A DNA stretch of 64,000 bases from Astragalus membranaceus (Eukaryota; Streptophyta; Magnoliopsida; Fabales; Fabaceae), in contig CM076849.1 of the NCBI GenBank assembly GCA_039519185.1, positions 1,798,001 through 1,862,000 on the forward strand, given 5' to 3'. Position numbers and translations under genes: made by a program. Every line of letters starts with the position of its first letter. Within the stretch, counting starts at the first letter, position 1. The notes below the pieces were generated by a model that was not told the origin of the DNA, made no database searches, and saw nothing but the letters and a program-made list of their open reading frames with translations. Positions 1 to 10,922 of the stretch are shown piece by piece.

Positions 1-329
1 TACAAAAATGTCATTACTTTCATTTTGTCTTTTTTCGGAAATGATTGCCCTCACTTTTTTTTATCAAAACTACAAAAATGTCATTACTTGCTTTTGTCTT
101 TCTCTCGAAATGATTGCCCTCATTTTTCATAAAAACTACAAAACTGCCATTACTTTTTTTTTTCTTTTACTGAAAATGTTTGCCCTCATTTTGTTGTGAA
201 AACTACAAAAATGTCATTACATATTTTTGTCTTTTTCACGAAATGGTTGCTCTCACTTTTTAGCAAAACTACAAAATTGCCATTAGTTATTTTGTCTTTT
301 TCTAACTTTGTGTTTGTATACGTATAATA
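1..329. repeat. AT-rich tandem repeat, about 65-bp unit
   Basis: About five imperfect copies of a unit built on ACTACAAAAATGTCATTAC followed by a T-rich stretch and GAAATGATTGCCCTCA. Copies begin near 1, 71, 134, 204 and 269. The array runs off the left edge, so its full length is unknown. Short open frames across it are repeat artefacts, with no coding signal. Confidence 0.75.
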
Positions 330-1230
330 CTAGTCTCAATGCCCGTGCAATGCACGGGGAGCGCTAGTAACGACTCAGTTACATGAGTTTAAGATATTCG
401 AAATATAGGATTCTATATAGATAGGTTAATTTATCTTTCTCAGCTGAAATATCAATATAGCAGTAATACAAACTTTATATTTTTTTTCTTTGAATGATGA
501 AAATACCCCTGAAATTTGGCGCCAAATGTGGCTGACATGCATCAAAAGGAAACGTGGCACTGATGTCTCGTGAAGTGAAGAGGGATAGGGAAAGTTTGTT
601 AGTATTAAATTCACTCCGTATGCGGTGGTTGATAACTTCAACCCGATTATTGAGAAACGAACTTCATGTAGTTAAACATTTAAAATTTTGTCCGAACTAT
701 AAAGCACCTCAAAACACAATTTAAGTACGTGTGGATTTTTACTAAAAAAAAGTATAAATAAAAAGAGAGGAAAAAAAAGGGAGAGGGTAAATTTAAGACT
801 TTAAATATTTTGTCATGATTTTTTTCACAAAACTTGTTATTGAGGAATGGACTTCACATATTAGAACATATAAAAAATTTTTACCCAAATACACACTGCT
901 TAGCATCACATTTTACAAAATTTGTCATAAAACTATATTTTTTTTACCAAACTGATTATTGAGAAACGAACTCCATGTATTTAAACATCTAAAATTTTGT
1001 CTGAACTCTAAAGCACCTCAAAACAAACTACTTAGCATCACAACTTAAGTACTTTTACCTAATCATTTTTTTCATATGGACCTTTTTAAAAAAGTCCAAT
1101 GAGCCCTAAAAACTAAAAAATGAAGGAAAAAAAAAGATGAGGAGCTAAAAGGAAAAAAAAAACAGAGGGGGAGGGGGAAAAAAGCGCGCCAGTCCATGCT
1201 GAAGGACTGGCCTCGCTTATAATATAGAGA
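330..1230 (-). mobile_element. Non-autonomous Helitron
   Basis: On the minus strand the element begins TCTCTATATTATAAGCGAGG (from 1230) and ends CTAG (330-333). It is inserted between A (1231) and T (329), the usual Helitron target. About 10 bp before the CTAG end lies a hairpin, CCCGTGC-ATT-GCACGGG (341-358), the expected Helitron terminator. No Rep/helicase ORF is present, so it would need a helper. Inside is a direct repeat: about 78 bp at 645-722 recurs with few changes at 955-1032, and a weaker third copy lies near 836-900. Termini, hairpin and target are seen in the sequence; family assignment rests on known Helitron structure. Confidence 0.8.
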
Positions 1231-1473
1231 TATGTATAGCATAATGGTGCTTTTGTGTTGCTTTTGGCCAATTAGCCTTATATAATGTAACATCCCCAAT
1301 TTAGCTAATTTCATTTATGAAAATTAGCAAGAGGTTATGTTTAATTAATTAGCTAATTTAAAATGATTAGGCATAAATAATAGTATGTCATGGTTGATTA
1401 ATTGCCAATGATATGAGTGTATGATTGATGAGTAATTGTTTAATTTAAATTGGTTTTAAGTAGAAATGGGAAC

Positions 1474-1705
1474 TGTTAAATAGAGACGAAGAATAGAGAG
1501 ACGATATTGGTCACGCAGTTCAGCCAATGTTTGCCTACGTCTGCGACTACAGAGCAGCTGTAGTTTCGTCTTATTAACTGTATATGTTTTTGTGTAAAGA
1601 GTACAAGCACTAATGAGTTTAAATAGGTTATACTATATGAAAACCTAACGGGCCTGGGCCGAATACACATATAAATAAATCTACTATTTACACCACATCT
1701 CAACA
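1474..1705 (-). repeat. 3' LTR of the copia element
   Basis: 232 bp, starting TGTTAAATAGAG and ending CATCTCAACA on the plus strand. It is the downstream LTR because the coding region reads toward it on the minus strand and the polypurine tract abuts it. Confidence 0.95.
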
Positions 1706-1721
1706 CTCCCCCTCAAGCTGG
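1706..1721 (-). other. Polypurine tract of the copia element
   Basis: On the minus strand it reads CCAGCTTGAGGGGGAG, directly next to the 3' LTR. This is where plus-strand DNA synthesis is primed in LTR retrotransposons. Confidence 0.85.
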
Positions 1722-4700
1722 AGCGTATAGATTGTAGGCATCCAGCTTGTCACATATGTAAGTTATCCTTGGTCCTCGAAGAGCTTTTGTGAAGATGTTT
1801 GCCAATTGATCATTAAAACCAACAAATGAAGTAGCAATGTCGTCGGACACAATCTTCTCATGAACAAAGTGACAATCAATTTGAATGTGTTTGGTTCGCT
1901 CATGAAAGACTGGATTGGACGCAATATGTAGGGCTGCTTGATTATCACAGATGAGACTCATAGTGCCTATTTTACAAAAACGCAACTCTTGGAGAAGACG
2001 TTTCAGCCACGTGAGCTCCTGAGTGGTAAGGGCCATAGCTCGATATTCAGCTTCAGCACTGGATCTGACAACAACATTTTGCTTTTTACTTTTCCATGAA
2101 ATTAGATTTTCACCAATAAGAACACAATACCCAGATGTGGACCTCCTATCAAAGGGGCAACCATCCCAATCAGCATCTGTGTAAGCGACAATATTTGAAT
2201 CACCTCTATCCGTGTAAACAAGACCTTTTCCAGGAGCTCCCTTGATATACCTCAGGATTCTAACAACGGCATCCCAATGACTGTCACAAGGAGAATTTAG
2301 GAATTGACTCACCACACTAACAGCATATGAAATATCTGGCCTCGTCATGGTCAAGTAATTTAACTTTCCAACTAGCCTCCTATACCTTCCTGGATCTGAA
2401 AATGGCTCCCCCTGATCTGGTAGGATCTTGACATTAGGATCCATAGGAGAGTCAATTGGCTTGCAATCCAGCATTTTGGTTTCTTCTAAAATATCCAAAG
2501 CATACTTTCTCTGGGAAATAGCAATCCCTGCCTTAGAATGAGCTACCTCAATGCCAAGAAAGTAACGTAACTATCCAAGATCTTTGACCTGAAAGTGGTG
2601 GACTAGATGTTGTTTAAGTCCTGCAATCCCATCATGATCATTACCTGTAATGACAATATCATCGACATAGACAACCAGATAAATACATTTGTCAGAGGAG
2701 AACTTATAAAAGACAGAGTGGTCAGCTTCACTCCGAATCATGCCATACTCTTGAACAACACTACTGAATCTCCCAAACCATGCTTGAGGGGATTGTTTAA
2801 GACCATACAAGGCTTTGTGAAGTCGACAGACATACCCACGACACTCCCCATGAGCAACAAAACCAGGTGGTTGCTCCAGATAAACTTCTTCTTCTAGATC
2901 TCCATGGAGAAACGCATTCTTGATGTCTAGTTGATACAATGGCCAATGTCGCATTGAAACCATAGAAAGGAATAGACGAACAGAAGCCATTTTAGCCACC
3001 GATGAGAAAGTATCACTGTAATCAAGGCCAAAAATCTGAGTATAGCCCTTAGCAACGAGGCGTGCTTTCAGACGATCAATACTCCCGTCTGGACCAACTT
3101 TGACAGTATATACCCAACGACACCCAACAATAGATTTACCAGGAGGAGGCGGCACAAGAGTCCATGTCTGGTTAGATTCTAAGGCTGTCATCTCATCAAT
3201 CATAGCTTGTCTCCAACCTGAATGAGAAAGAGCTTCCTGCGTGGACTTAGGAATGGTGATGGAAGAAATAGCAGAGACAAATGTATAATGCAAAGGTGAT
3301 AAGCGGTGATAGCTGAGGAAATTATAAATAGGATGAGGGTTACGGGTGGAACGTGTACCTTTACGCACTGCAATAGGAGGGTCTTCTGACCCGGGAGGCG
3401 GATCCAGAGTAGAAGAGGGAACCGGAGCAGGAGATGAGTCACGAGGATCTTCGGTAGGAGGTGGGTCGACAGGAGGGAGACGAGCACGGCGTTGATAAGT
3501 TTGCAAGGGGGGAGGACTAGAAGGACTAGGAATTTCCGTAGGAGAGGGGTGATCTATCTGGTCAATGATGGGTGGGAGAGGAACTACCGGGACAAGGTTA
3601 GGAATAGGTAATACTTGAGAGACAGACTCAAACTCAATGGGATATGCAAAGAAGGGAGCATCCTCAAAGAAGGTGACATCTGCAGACATGTAGAAGCGAT
3701 GTGTGGAGGGACCGTAGCATCGATATCCTTTTTGAACTCTTGAATAGCCAATGAAGACACACTTAACTGCACGAGCAGACAATTTATCAAGTCCCGGAGT
3801 AAGATCATGAATAAAACAAGTGGATCCGAAGACTCGAGGAGAGATACAGAACAAGGGCTCATCGGGAAACAATATGGAATGAGGAACCCTATTCTGGATA
3901 GCAGAGGATGGCATTCTATTAATCAAGTGCCCTGCAGTAAGGACAGCATCCCCCCAAAACTTCAAAGGAACATTAGCATGAATAAGTAAGGTGCGTGCTG
4001 TTTCAATTATATGACGGTTCTTACGTTCAGCAATCCCATTTTGTTGTGGGGTATGGGGACAAGATGATTGATGTATGACGCCATTTTCAATCATAAAAGA
4101 ATTAAATGATGTAGAAAAATATTCTTTCGCATTATCACTGCGTAAAGTGCGAATAGAACAACCAAACTGATTTTTGATTTCCTTAAAGAAATTTTGAAAA
4201 ACACCAAGAAGTTCAGATCTATACTTAAGTAGGTAGATCCACGTACATCTAGAAAATTCATCAATAAAAGTGACAAAATATCTATGTCCTACAACTGAAG
4301 TGACTCGACTCGGTCCCCATACATCTGAGGGAAGAACATCAAAAGGAGAACGAGCTTGAGACTGAGTATTGCTAGGGAAGGAAGGGCGAACATGTTTCCC
4401 AAGCTGACAAGACACACAATTTAATGACTGCAGATGAGACAAATGAGGAACCATAACTTTGAACTTCTTGAGACATGGATGACCTAACCGACGTTGAAGA
4501 AGACTGGAGGACTCTATAGTAGAAGTGGAGGCAATTGTAGATGAAGGATGGATGGGCTGGAGGTAGTAAAGTCCATGTGACTCATATCCTGTACCAATCG
4601 TCCGCTTCGTACTCCGGTCCTGTATAACAAAATAATCATCATCAAAAGTTACAGAATATTTTAGGCTTCGACTCAGACGACTAACTGAAATTAAATTAAA

Positions 4701-5917
4701 TGGGCAATTGGGAACAAGAAGAACATTGTCAAGGGGTAAGGATGGAAGAGGAGTGGCTTTACCAATGCCACTAGCTTTAACTTTTGATCCGTCGGCAATG
4801 GTAATATAATGTGGGGTGTTAGGTTGGGATATTTTGGATAAAATAGATGGATTACCAGCCACGCAATCGGAAGCTCCAGTGTCCATAATCCAGGAGTCAA
4901 CAAGTGATGATTGAGAGAAACAGACTGTAGAATTACCAGAATGAGCAACTGTTGCTGATGATGAAGCCTGGGAAATCTTATACTGTAGGAATGCCTTATA
5001 CTCCTCATCAGAAAGAATATTTTGTTTAGTGCTTCTCTGTTCAGAATCATTAACCTAAGTCACATTTACTGGTTTCTCTGGAAAGCCATGAAGGGAATAA
5101 CACTTGTCTTCAGTATGACCAAGTTTCTTACAATAAGTGCACTGAGGACGTCCTCCGACACGACCTCCTCGACCACCCCCACGACCATGACCGCGTCCCC
5201 CACGACCTGCAAAATTAGAAACAAGAGCAGAGGATTCTATGTTAGTCTGAGATCCAGTCCCTCCAGTTCCTTCCAATCCAGGAAGACGTATGAGACGCCT
5301 GATAAGATCCTCTGTTGAGGGAATGTCTGATGCAGAAAGAATGTTGCTCCGTACTGACTCATACTTTTGATGGAGACCATGAAGAACATAGATCATACAC
5401 ACATTATCAGTTTTTCAAGCATCTTTTTCTGGTCATTGTCGGTCACAAGGAGCTTGAACTCATTTGCTGCTGACTGAGCTTTATTAGCATATGTCATGAT
5501 GTTATCTTCTGTCATCTGAAGGGTGGATAAATTATGAATAACACCATAGAGACGCTGGATATCATTAGAATAAACATTCTTCGCCTTCTGCCAAATGTCA
5601 TAACAAGTGGTGTATGAACGATAATGGACCAGCAAGGACGGTTCAATGGATTGCCAAAAAAGAGAGACCAATTGACAATCTGCTTGTTCCCAATCTTCAC
5701 GCAAATCGTTACCAATATCTGTAGAATTCTTAGTGAGGTGATCTAAAAGCTTTTGTCCCATAAACCACATTTTGACAGAGGTAGACCAATTCAAATATTT
5801 ATCACCATTGAGTTTCTCCGTTGTTATAGAGGGATTGCCGGAGAAATTAAGCATAAGACACGAGACTCTTACCTGTCGATTCAGATTTGTTTTGTCCTTT
5901 TCTGAAGTTGAACTCAT
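1713..5917 (-). pseudogene. Copia gag-pol polyprotein, broken
   Basis: Order on the minus strand: gag (from an ATG at 5917), a CX2CX4HX4C zinc knuckle (about 5141-5100), protease with DTGAS (near 4880), integrase with its HHCC region and D-D-E motifs (RSDNAKEY, then TPQQNGIAERKN), reverse transcriptase with QLDIKNAFLHGDL and YVDD, and RNase H with TDADWDG and SSAEAEYRAM. It is one fused Gag-Pol frame in the usual copia order, with integrase before RT. Three lesions break it: a frameshift near 5395 in gag, an in-frame TAG at 5055-5057 after the zinc knuckle, and an in-frame TAG at 2571-2573 just after KDLG in RT. Most catalytic residues persist, which fits the modest LTR divergence. Confidence 0.93.
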
Positions 5918-5984
5918 CTTTGACAATAATGAAAAGGCTAACCACAATCAGAGAGGAGCAGTAGAAAGGCGTGGTACGGAATGA

Positions 5985-6185
5985 ACAGTAACGCCATACG
6001 GATAGGAACTGACGTGCAAATGAACAGTAACACCGTACTGATAAACAGGACCGCCGTACGGATGAATAGTAGCACTGTACGGATGTGCGGAACTTTCGTA
6101 CAGATGAACAGTGATTTCCATACGGATGAACGGTGCCCACCGTACGGAATGAACAGTGACCTAGGGTCGTTGAGGATGAACAATC
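5985..6185 (-). repeat. Degenerate CCGTACGGATGAACAGT repeat in the copia leader
   Basis: Between the primer-binding site and gag, a word near ACGGATGAACAGT recurs about seven times with 15-30 bp spacing. Several copies include the self-complementary CCGTACGG. It is in the untranslated leader of the element. It could be a packaging or RNA-structure signal, but no function is established. Confidence 0.65.
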
Positions 6186-6250
6186 AACGGGACAGCTAGG
6201 GTTCAATAGCGTGACGGCGCGATGGCTAGGTTTTCAGGCCCAACGATCAT

Positions 6251-6265
6251 AGGCTTTTGATACCA
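6251..6265 (-). other. Primer-binding site of the copia element
   Basis: The minus strand reads TGGTATCAAAAGCCT immediately after the 5' LTR end. It matches the start of the plant initiator tRNA-Met complement TGGTATCAGAGC except near its 3' part. Confidence 0.85.
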
Positions 6266-6497
6266 TGTTAAATAGAGACGAAGAATAGAGAGACGATATT
6301 GGTCACGCAGTTCGGCCAATGTGTGCCCACGTCTGCGACTATAGAGCAGCTGTAGTTCCGTCTTATTAACCGTATATGTTGTTATGTAAAGAGTACAAGC
6401 ACTAATGAGTTTAAATAGGTTATACTATATGAAAACCTAACGGGCCAGGGCCGAATACACATATAAATAAATCTACTATTTACACCACATCTCAACA
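6266..6497 (-). repeat. 5' LTR of the copia element
   Basis: 232 bp, with the same ends as the partner at 1474-1705. It differs from it by about nine substitutions and no visible indels. Confidence 0.95.
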
Positions 6498-7495
6498 GGA
6501 ACTAAGGGTATTTTGGTCTTTTCCTCTATATATAAAACACCATAGCTGAGTCATTAAGCCACAACTTTACTTCCATGAAACCATAACTAGGATTTTAGAG
6601 GGAAAAGTATTGAATTAGTGGGTGATTAGAATTAAGCTAAAGTGATGAAGTGAACAAAGAACAAAACAGTAAATACACAAACCCCCCAGCTGACCAAAAC
6701 AGCACCCTCACTCCCACACTCCCCATTTTCCTCATTTCTGAAAATTAGAAAGAACATAAGAGAGAGAAAGGGAAAGGGACGCGAAAAGAGGAGAGGAGAA
6801 GAGGGAAGGAAAATTCAGCTCCAAGGTTGCATGTAAGTGAAAATCACACCATCCTCTTTCATTTTTCTTGCTCTACAAACTGATACTAATTTCAATTCCA
6901 ACTTCTCCGCCTTTTCCTTTCCACCATTGTTGAACCTTGAAGCTCCAAAGTGAAGCTTTGAGCTTTAGAAGTCTTGCATGTGGAGACTGAAGCTTGATAC
7001 TCAGTAACTAACCCACCTTAACCAACCACATTGTAATTTTGGGAGCAATAGAGTCAAGGTCAGATTCTGTTCTGGGTAGGGGAGCAGCTCAAAGTTCGAG
7101 TTTGAGAGGAAAGTTCGAGTACGGAGACCGTTCGTGAAGTTTCATTGTCATTTCAATTCGTGGATTCGTTGTTTGTGCGATTTTCATTGTAATCGGCGAG
7201 TTCTATACTCGCTTAGGGATATTTGTGCGATACTGAGTTCCAGGTCGTTGATTCCATGTGTTTTACGTTGTTTCGAAAAGAATCGAGTCAAAAACCGTTT
7301 TTACGAAATCACGTTACGATAAATTATATGAGTGATTGAGTGACATTGTGATTGTTTGAATTGATTGAAGTATTGATTGCTGTTCTGGACTGGAATACTG
7401 TTTGTTGTGTTAGGGTATCGATCGGAATGAAATTTGGAATCGAAACGGAATGGAAAGAATTTACGAAAACAGCAATTTTTGGGTTACTGATGAAC

Positions 7496-7685
7496 ACGCA
7501 CGGATCGTGCGCCCCAGTGGCACGAACCTTGTGTCTTGTTCGCAGGTGGCCTGAAACGTTTTAAAAACATGGCACGGACCGTGCGCCTCAGGGCATGGAC
7601 CGTGCGTACCCTACGCATTCGTGTTTCAAAATTTTTGAAAACACGCACGGGTCGTGTGCCTCCAGGGCACAGACCGTGCGTGAAC
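7496..7685. repeat. GCACGG/CCGTGC self-complementary word array
   Basis: Within the right part of the solo LTR, a near-palindrome of the form GCACGGaCCGTGCG occurs about five times (near 7498, 7570, 7596, 7645 and 7668), partly paired as inverted words. The surrounding DNA is ordinary AT-rich LTR. See the findings for the cross-element pattern. Confidence 0.6.
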
Positions 7686-8763
7686 TTCTGTCACCCATTT
7701 TCGAAATGCACTTTAGTCCATTCTAAATGACTCCGAGTTCCTTCTAATCATTTCCCCAAGGTTTCCCAATGATTGTAATGCATGAATATCATGAAATTGA
7801 GTATGCTTGAGATGAAATTTTTCTTAAGTTATGAAAAACCGTACATTAGTAAACGCGAGTGTACACAGGTCAAGATAAGATAAAGGACTATAAGTCCATA
7901 CAAGTCATGTAAATTCTCAACCCATGTAAATACAAGTCAAGTTACTTTCCTTTGAGGAAATGAAGAATTACTTTCCATAAAGGAATGGTAGAATGGCATA
8001 CATATAATAATATATGTATATCAAGGGTGACGACCCTAAGGATTAGCATAGTAAGGGAGGGAAAGTCATGAGGCCCAAAACCTAGGCCCCATGAGGTTTG
8101 CCCGCTAATTAGTGGTTAGTGGATTGGGTTCACCAAAAGCCAAAGAAAATAACCGGATAAGGTAGGCTCGAGGTGTTGTGCTACGTTAAAGAAAAGAATA
8201 AGACATGAATCGTAGTCGCTTATTAGGGCTACGGGTTAGAAGAAAAATATGTCCACATAGTCGCTTATTGGGGCTATGAGTTCAAAGAATAAAAGCATAA
8301 AGAACCGCTAGAGCTAGTAAGGGGTCTCGATAGGACTCACTGAGATAATGTTTATCTCACCCTTTATTTATTGTGGTTTTTATAGAGAAACGGGGAAAGG
8401 CAAAAGCAAAGAAGCACGGTTAGCCAGGGTGACTCACGGAGTCATTGAAGATTCAGTTTTACGTTTAGGCCTATTTCCCTTTTGTTGTCTTTGTACTATT
8501 GATTGTATAACTATTACTAGCTAACAGTTGTAAATCGTTTTCGCTACTTATATTTTGGATATTGACACCAGGTTGTATAAGTTTTTAAGTCATGAGACTT
8601 AAGTACTTTATGTTAAGTTTAATGAGGTTCATGGAACCGTTTGATAATTATTTATCGAAGTTGTTAGTTGTGTTCAATATTCAATGACAGGAAGTTACTC
8701 TGATGTATGCCAAGTGGTACATTTTGGTATTTCTACAAGCTAAAAATATCGGGGTGTTACATA

Positions 8764-8815
8764 TAATATAGATATAGATATAGATATAGATAGAGATAGA
8801 GATATAAATATCCTT
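8764..8815. repeat. TATAGA-type microsatellite
   Basis: Runs of ATAGAT and related hexamers directly follow the solo LTR's right target duplication. Confidence 0.8.
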
Positions 8816-9077
8816 CACGTGTATGTTTCGGTACCTGACCAATAAGGAAAATATATGGAACATATAGACATCAATAATTTTGACTTTCATTATAATTATT
8901 TTAAAAATTACACATATAGTTTACTCTTAATTGGTCAATAGTCTAATTTTAGTACATCAAAATCAAACTCTTTGTTTGTATGGTCTAAAGTAGTACATGC
9001 ACTTGCAAAGTTGCACTTAATTTATCTATTTATGAGGCTATTTCATTTATCATTCAATAACAATTTATATTAGTATC

Positions 9078-9908
9078 TGTTGACACCCGTTTTCGCCGAG
9101 GGCTACTCGGCTGGCGTAGAATCAGCTAGCCGAGGGCCGAAGGCTGATTCCCGTCGGCAAAAATAGAAATTTTAACTGCTTGGGGTCTAAATTGACTATA
9201 CATGACCACATGGCTAAGATAAACAGCTGAGGTGCCTACTCGGCTGACGCCTGATTGGCCTAGACAAATCGGCTTGACGTGGCTACTAAGTTTATATTGA
9301 CTTGGAGGCTAATACTTGGTCTTAATGTGTTCATATAATTATTTATTAAATAATTATATGATATATTAAAGTAAATATAATGGAGAAAGGCCAAGCTAAG
9401 CTACGGTAACCACCATCCTAAATTTATGGGAAGTGGGTATGAGGAGTTGGCCGAGGTAAATGAGCTTGCTTTGTGAGCAAGCATTCAACGCACGTGGACA
9501 CATTTAGACGTTGGAACAGTTAAGACAACGTGGAGAAGCGTCGTAGAAGTGGAAGCGAAGATATTTTGACCCCACTACCCGTGGTAGTGGAAGAGTGCTT
9601 CCTAGTTTTTAGGGCCTGGATGTAATGTAGTGCGTTGATCTTGATTAATCCAATGGTAGGGAAATGTTGGCTGTGTTTGTGGCCGACGGGGGCCTATGTA
9701 TATAAATAGGAGAGTAATTGTACAGAATAGATACACATCAATCAAACCAAAACTCTACGTTTATTTTTATCTTTCTTTTTTATCGCATTTTTATCTTTAT
9801 TTTTATGCTCCTTGGCACAATCGCTTGAAGAACAGAGAAATCAAAACACTTGTTAAAACCTCTGGTCGAACCCACGGCTAGGACCTAAGAGTTTGACACA
9901 GGGAAACA
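9078..9908 (+). mobile_element. Solo LTR, 831 bp
   Basis: It starts TGTTGACACCCG and ends GGGAAACA, giving TGTT...AACA inverted ends. Flanks are GTATC (9073-9077) and ATATC (9909-9913), a 5-bp duplication with one mismatch. A TATA box TATATAAATAGG near 9700 fits plus-strand orientation. The first 200 bp repeat the words CCGAG/CTCGG several times. No coding or priming sites adjoin it. The right boundary depends on accepting the imperfect duplication; an earlier end at TTTGACA (9897) is possible. Confidence 0.6.
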
Positions 9909-9913
9909 ATATC

Positions 9914-10330
9914 ATTTTTATTTGAAAAACTATTGTTAAGAGCCAATATACAAAATGTGGTTTCAAAATATTTAATTTAGTCACATACTTTTTTCATTAA
10001 TTAATATCATTTATAGATTTTTCAAAAAAAATATTATTTATAGATGAAAACAAGTGTTACATATATTTTTACTAGGAAAAAAAACACTCAAGTTTGACTC
10101 ACTAAAAAATCTGTCGATGCCCACAAACTTAGATTTTATGGACCCGCTACGACACTAATCCTCAATTCGACAATAGGATATCCAGATCTTTATGCACGGG
10201 GTTTTGGTTGACTTATTTAATGACCTATTTATGACATTTTTCTCATTAACTAGCGCATGAATCACATGCAAATTATGGAATGCGATAAGTGCTTGATGTT
10301 AAATGAGAAAAAGAACAATATGAAGTTTAC
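9914..10330. other. AT-rich intergenic stretch
   Basis: No ORF, RNA gene or clear repeat boundary is visible between the solo LTR and the Stowaway MITE. Confidence 0.6.
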
Positions 10331-10332
10331 TA

Positions 10333-10600
10333 CTCCCTCCATTTCATATTAATTGTCTTTTAAGGTTGTTTTGTAAATACCAAAGATGTCAATAAACCTT
10401 GTTTTTCATAAAATTATTAGTGTTTTTCCTATTATGTCCTTGATTGTTATTAGCCACTACACTTATTTCTCTCTCCATAATAAGTAACTAAGGGTGTAAT
10501 TGGAAAAAAAGTAATTAATGTAATTTGAAATTATCAAAATGACAACTAAAAAGAAACAAATTCCTTCTAAAAAACCGACAAGTAATATGAAACGGAGGAG
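10333..10600. mobile_element. Stowaway-like MITE
   Basis: 268 bp with terminal inverted repeats CTCCCTCCATTTCATATTA and TAATATGAAACGGAGGAG, flanked by TA on both sides. These are the hallmarks of Tc1/mariner-derived Stowaway MITEs. It lies just past the 3' end of the KMS1 gene. Confidence 0.9.
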
Positions 10601-10922
10601 TAATTAAAAATAAAAGAGCCAATAATTTGTCTTGCCAATGCAAAAGAATAGTAAGAATCCCATGATGATTCCAATGTGGCAGCGACTAACAATATGGGGT
10701 TAAGATCTAAATGACTAAATCTAAAATCCAAACAATGGTTGCTCCATAGCTACATTGTTGAAATGAAAATAGCAACTTTGTTGCCTAACTATGTATATTC
10801 ATTACCGTAGAAGCTCCTTCCATAGAAGCCTTCAGGACTGCAATTAGTATTTCAACTTTGTGTTTTACTTGCAGGAGTAACCGCAAAAATAAAAATAAAA
10901 GAAGCATAATAATATCAGCATT

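Larger units (their letters stand above)
1474..6497 (-). mobile_element. Ty1/copia LTR retrotransposon, complete but decayed
   Basis: The element has two 232-bp LTRs (1474-1705, 6266-6497) and a perfect 5-bp target duplication GGAAC (1469-1473, 6498-6502). It lies inside the older 1286-8761 solo LTR. On the minus strand, next to the 5' LTR, a primer-binding site TGGTATCAAAAGCCT (6265-6251) resembles the initiator tRNA-Met site used by copia elements. A purine-rich tract CTTGAGGGGGAG abuts the 3' LTR. The two LTRs differ at about 9 of 232 sites by eye (about 96 percent identity), so insertion was moderately recent. The coding region is interrupted at three places, so the element cannot act autonomously. 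Confidence 0.95.
1286..8761. mobile_element. Solo LTR, split by a copia insertion
   Basis: The segment starts TGTAACATCCCC and ends GGGGTGTTACA, a TG...CA LTR with inverted ends. It is flanked by a perfect 5-bp duplication TATAA (1281-1285 and 8762-8766). Without the nested copia element and one copy of its duplication, it is about 2.45 kb. No PBS, PPT or coding region belongs to it, so it reads as a solo LTR left by recombination between two LTRs. A TATA-like TATATATAAAA near 6530 suggests plus-strand orientation. Long TGTAACA LTRs occur in several Ty3/gypsy lineages; the lineage is not determined. Confidence 0.8.

Noticed and set aside
8..199. 63-residue frame at the left edge
   Set aside because: Translation of the 65-bp AT-rich tandem repeat.
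330..370. Helitron 3' end read on the plus strand (hairpin then CTAGT at 364-368)
   Set aside because: The minus-strand reading also gives a matching 5' TC end and A-T target at 1230/1231; the plus reading lacks a 5' partner.
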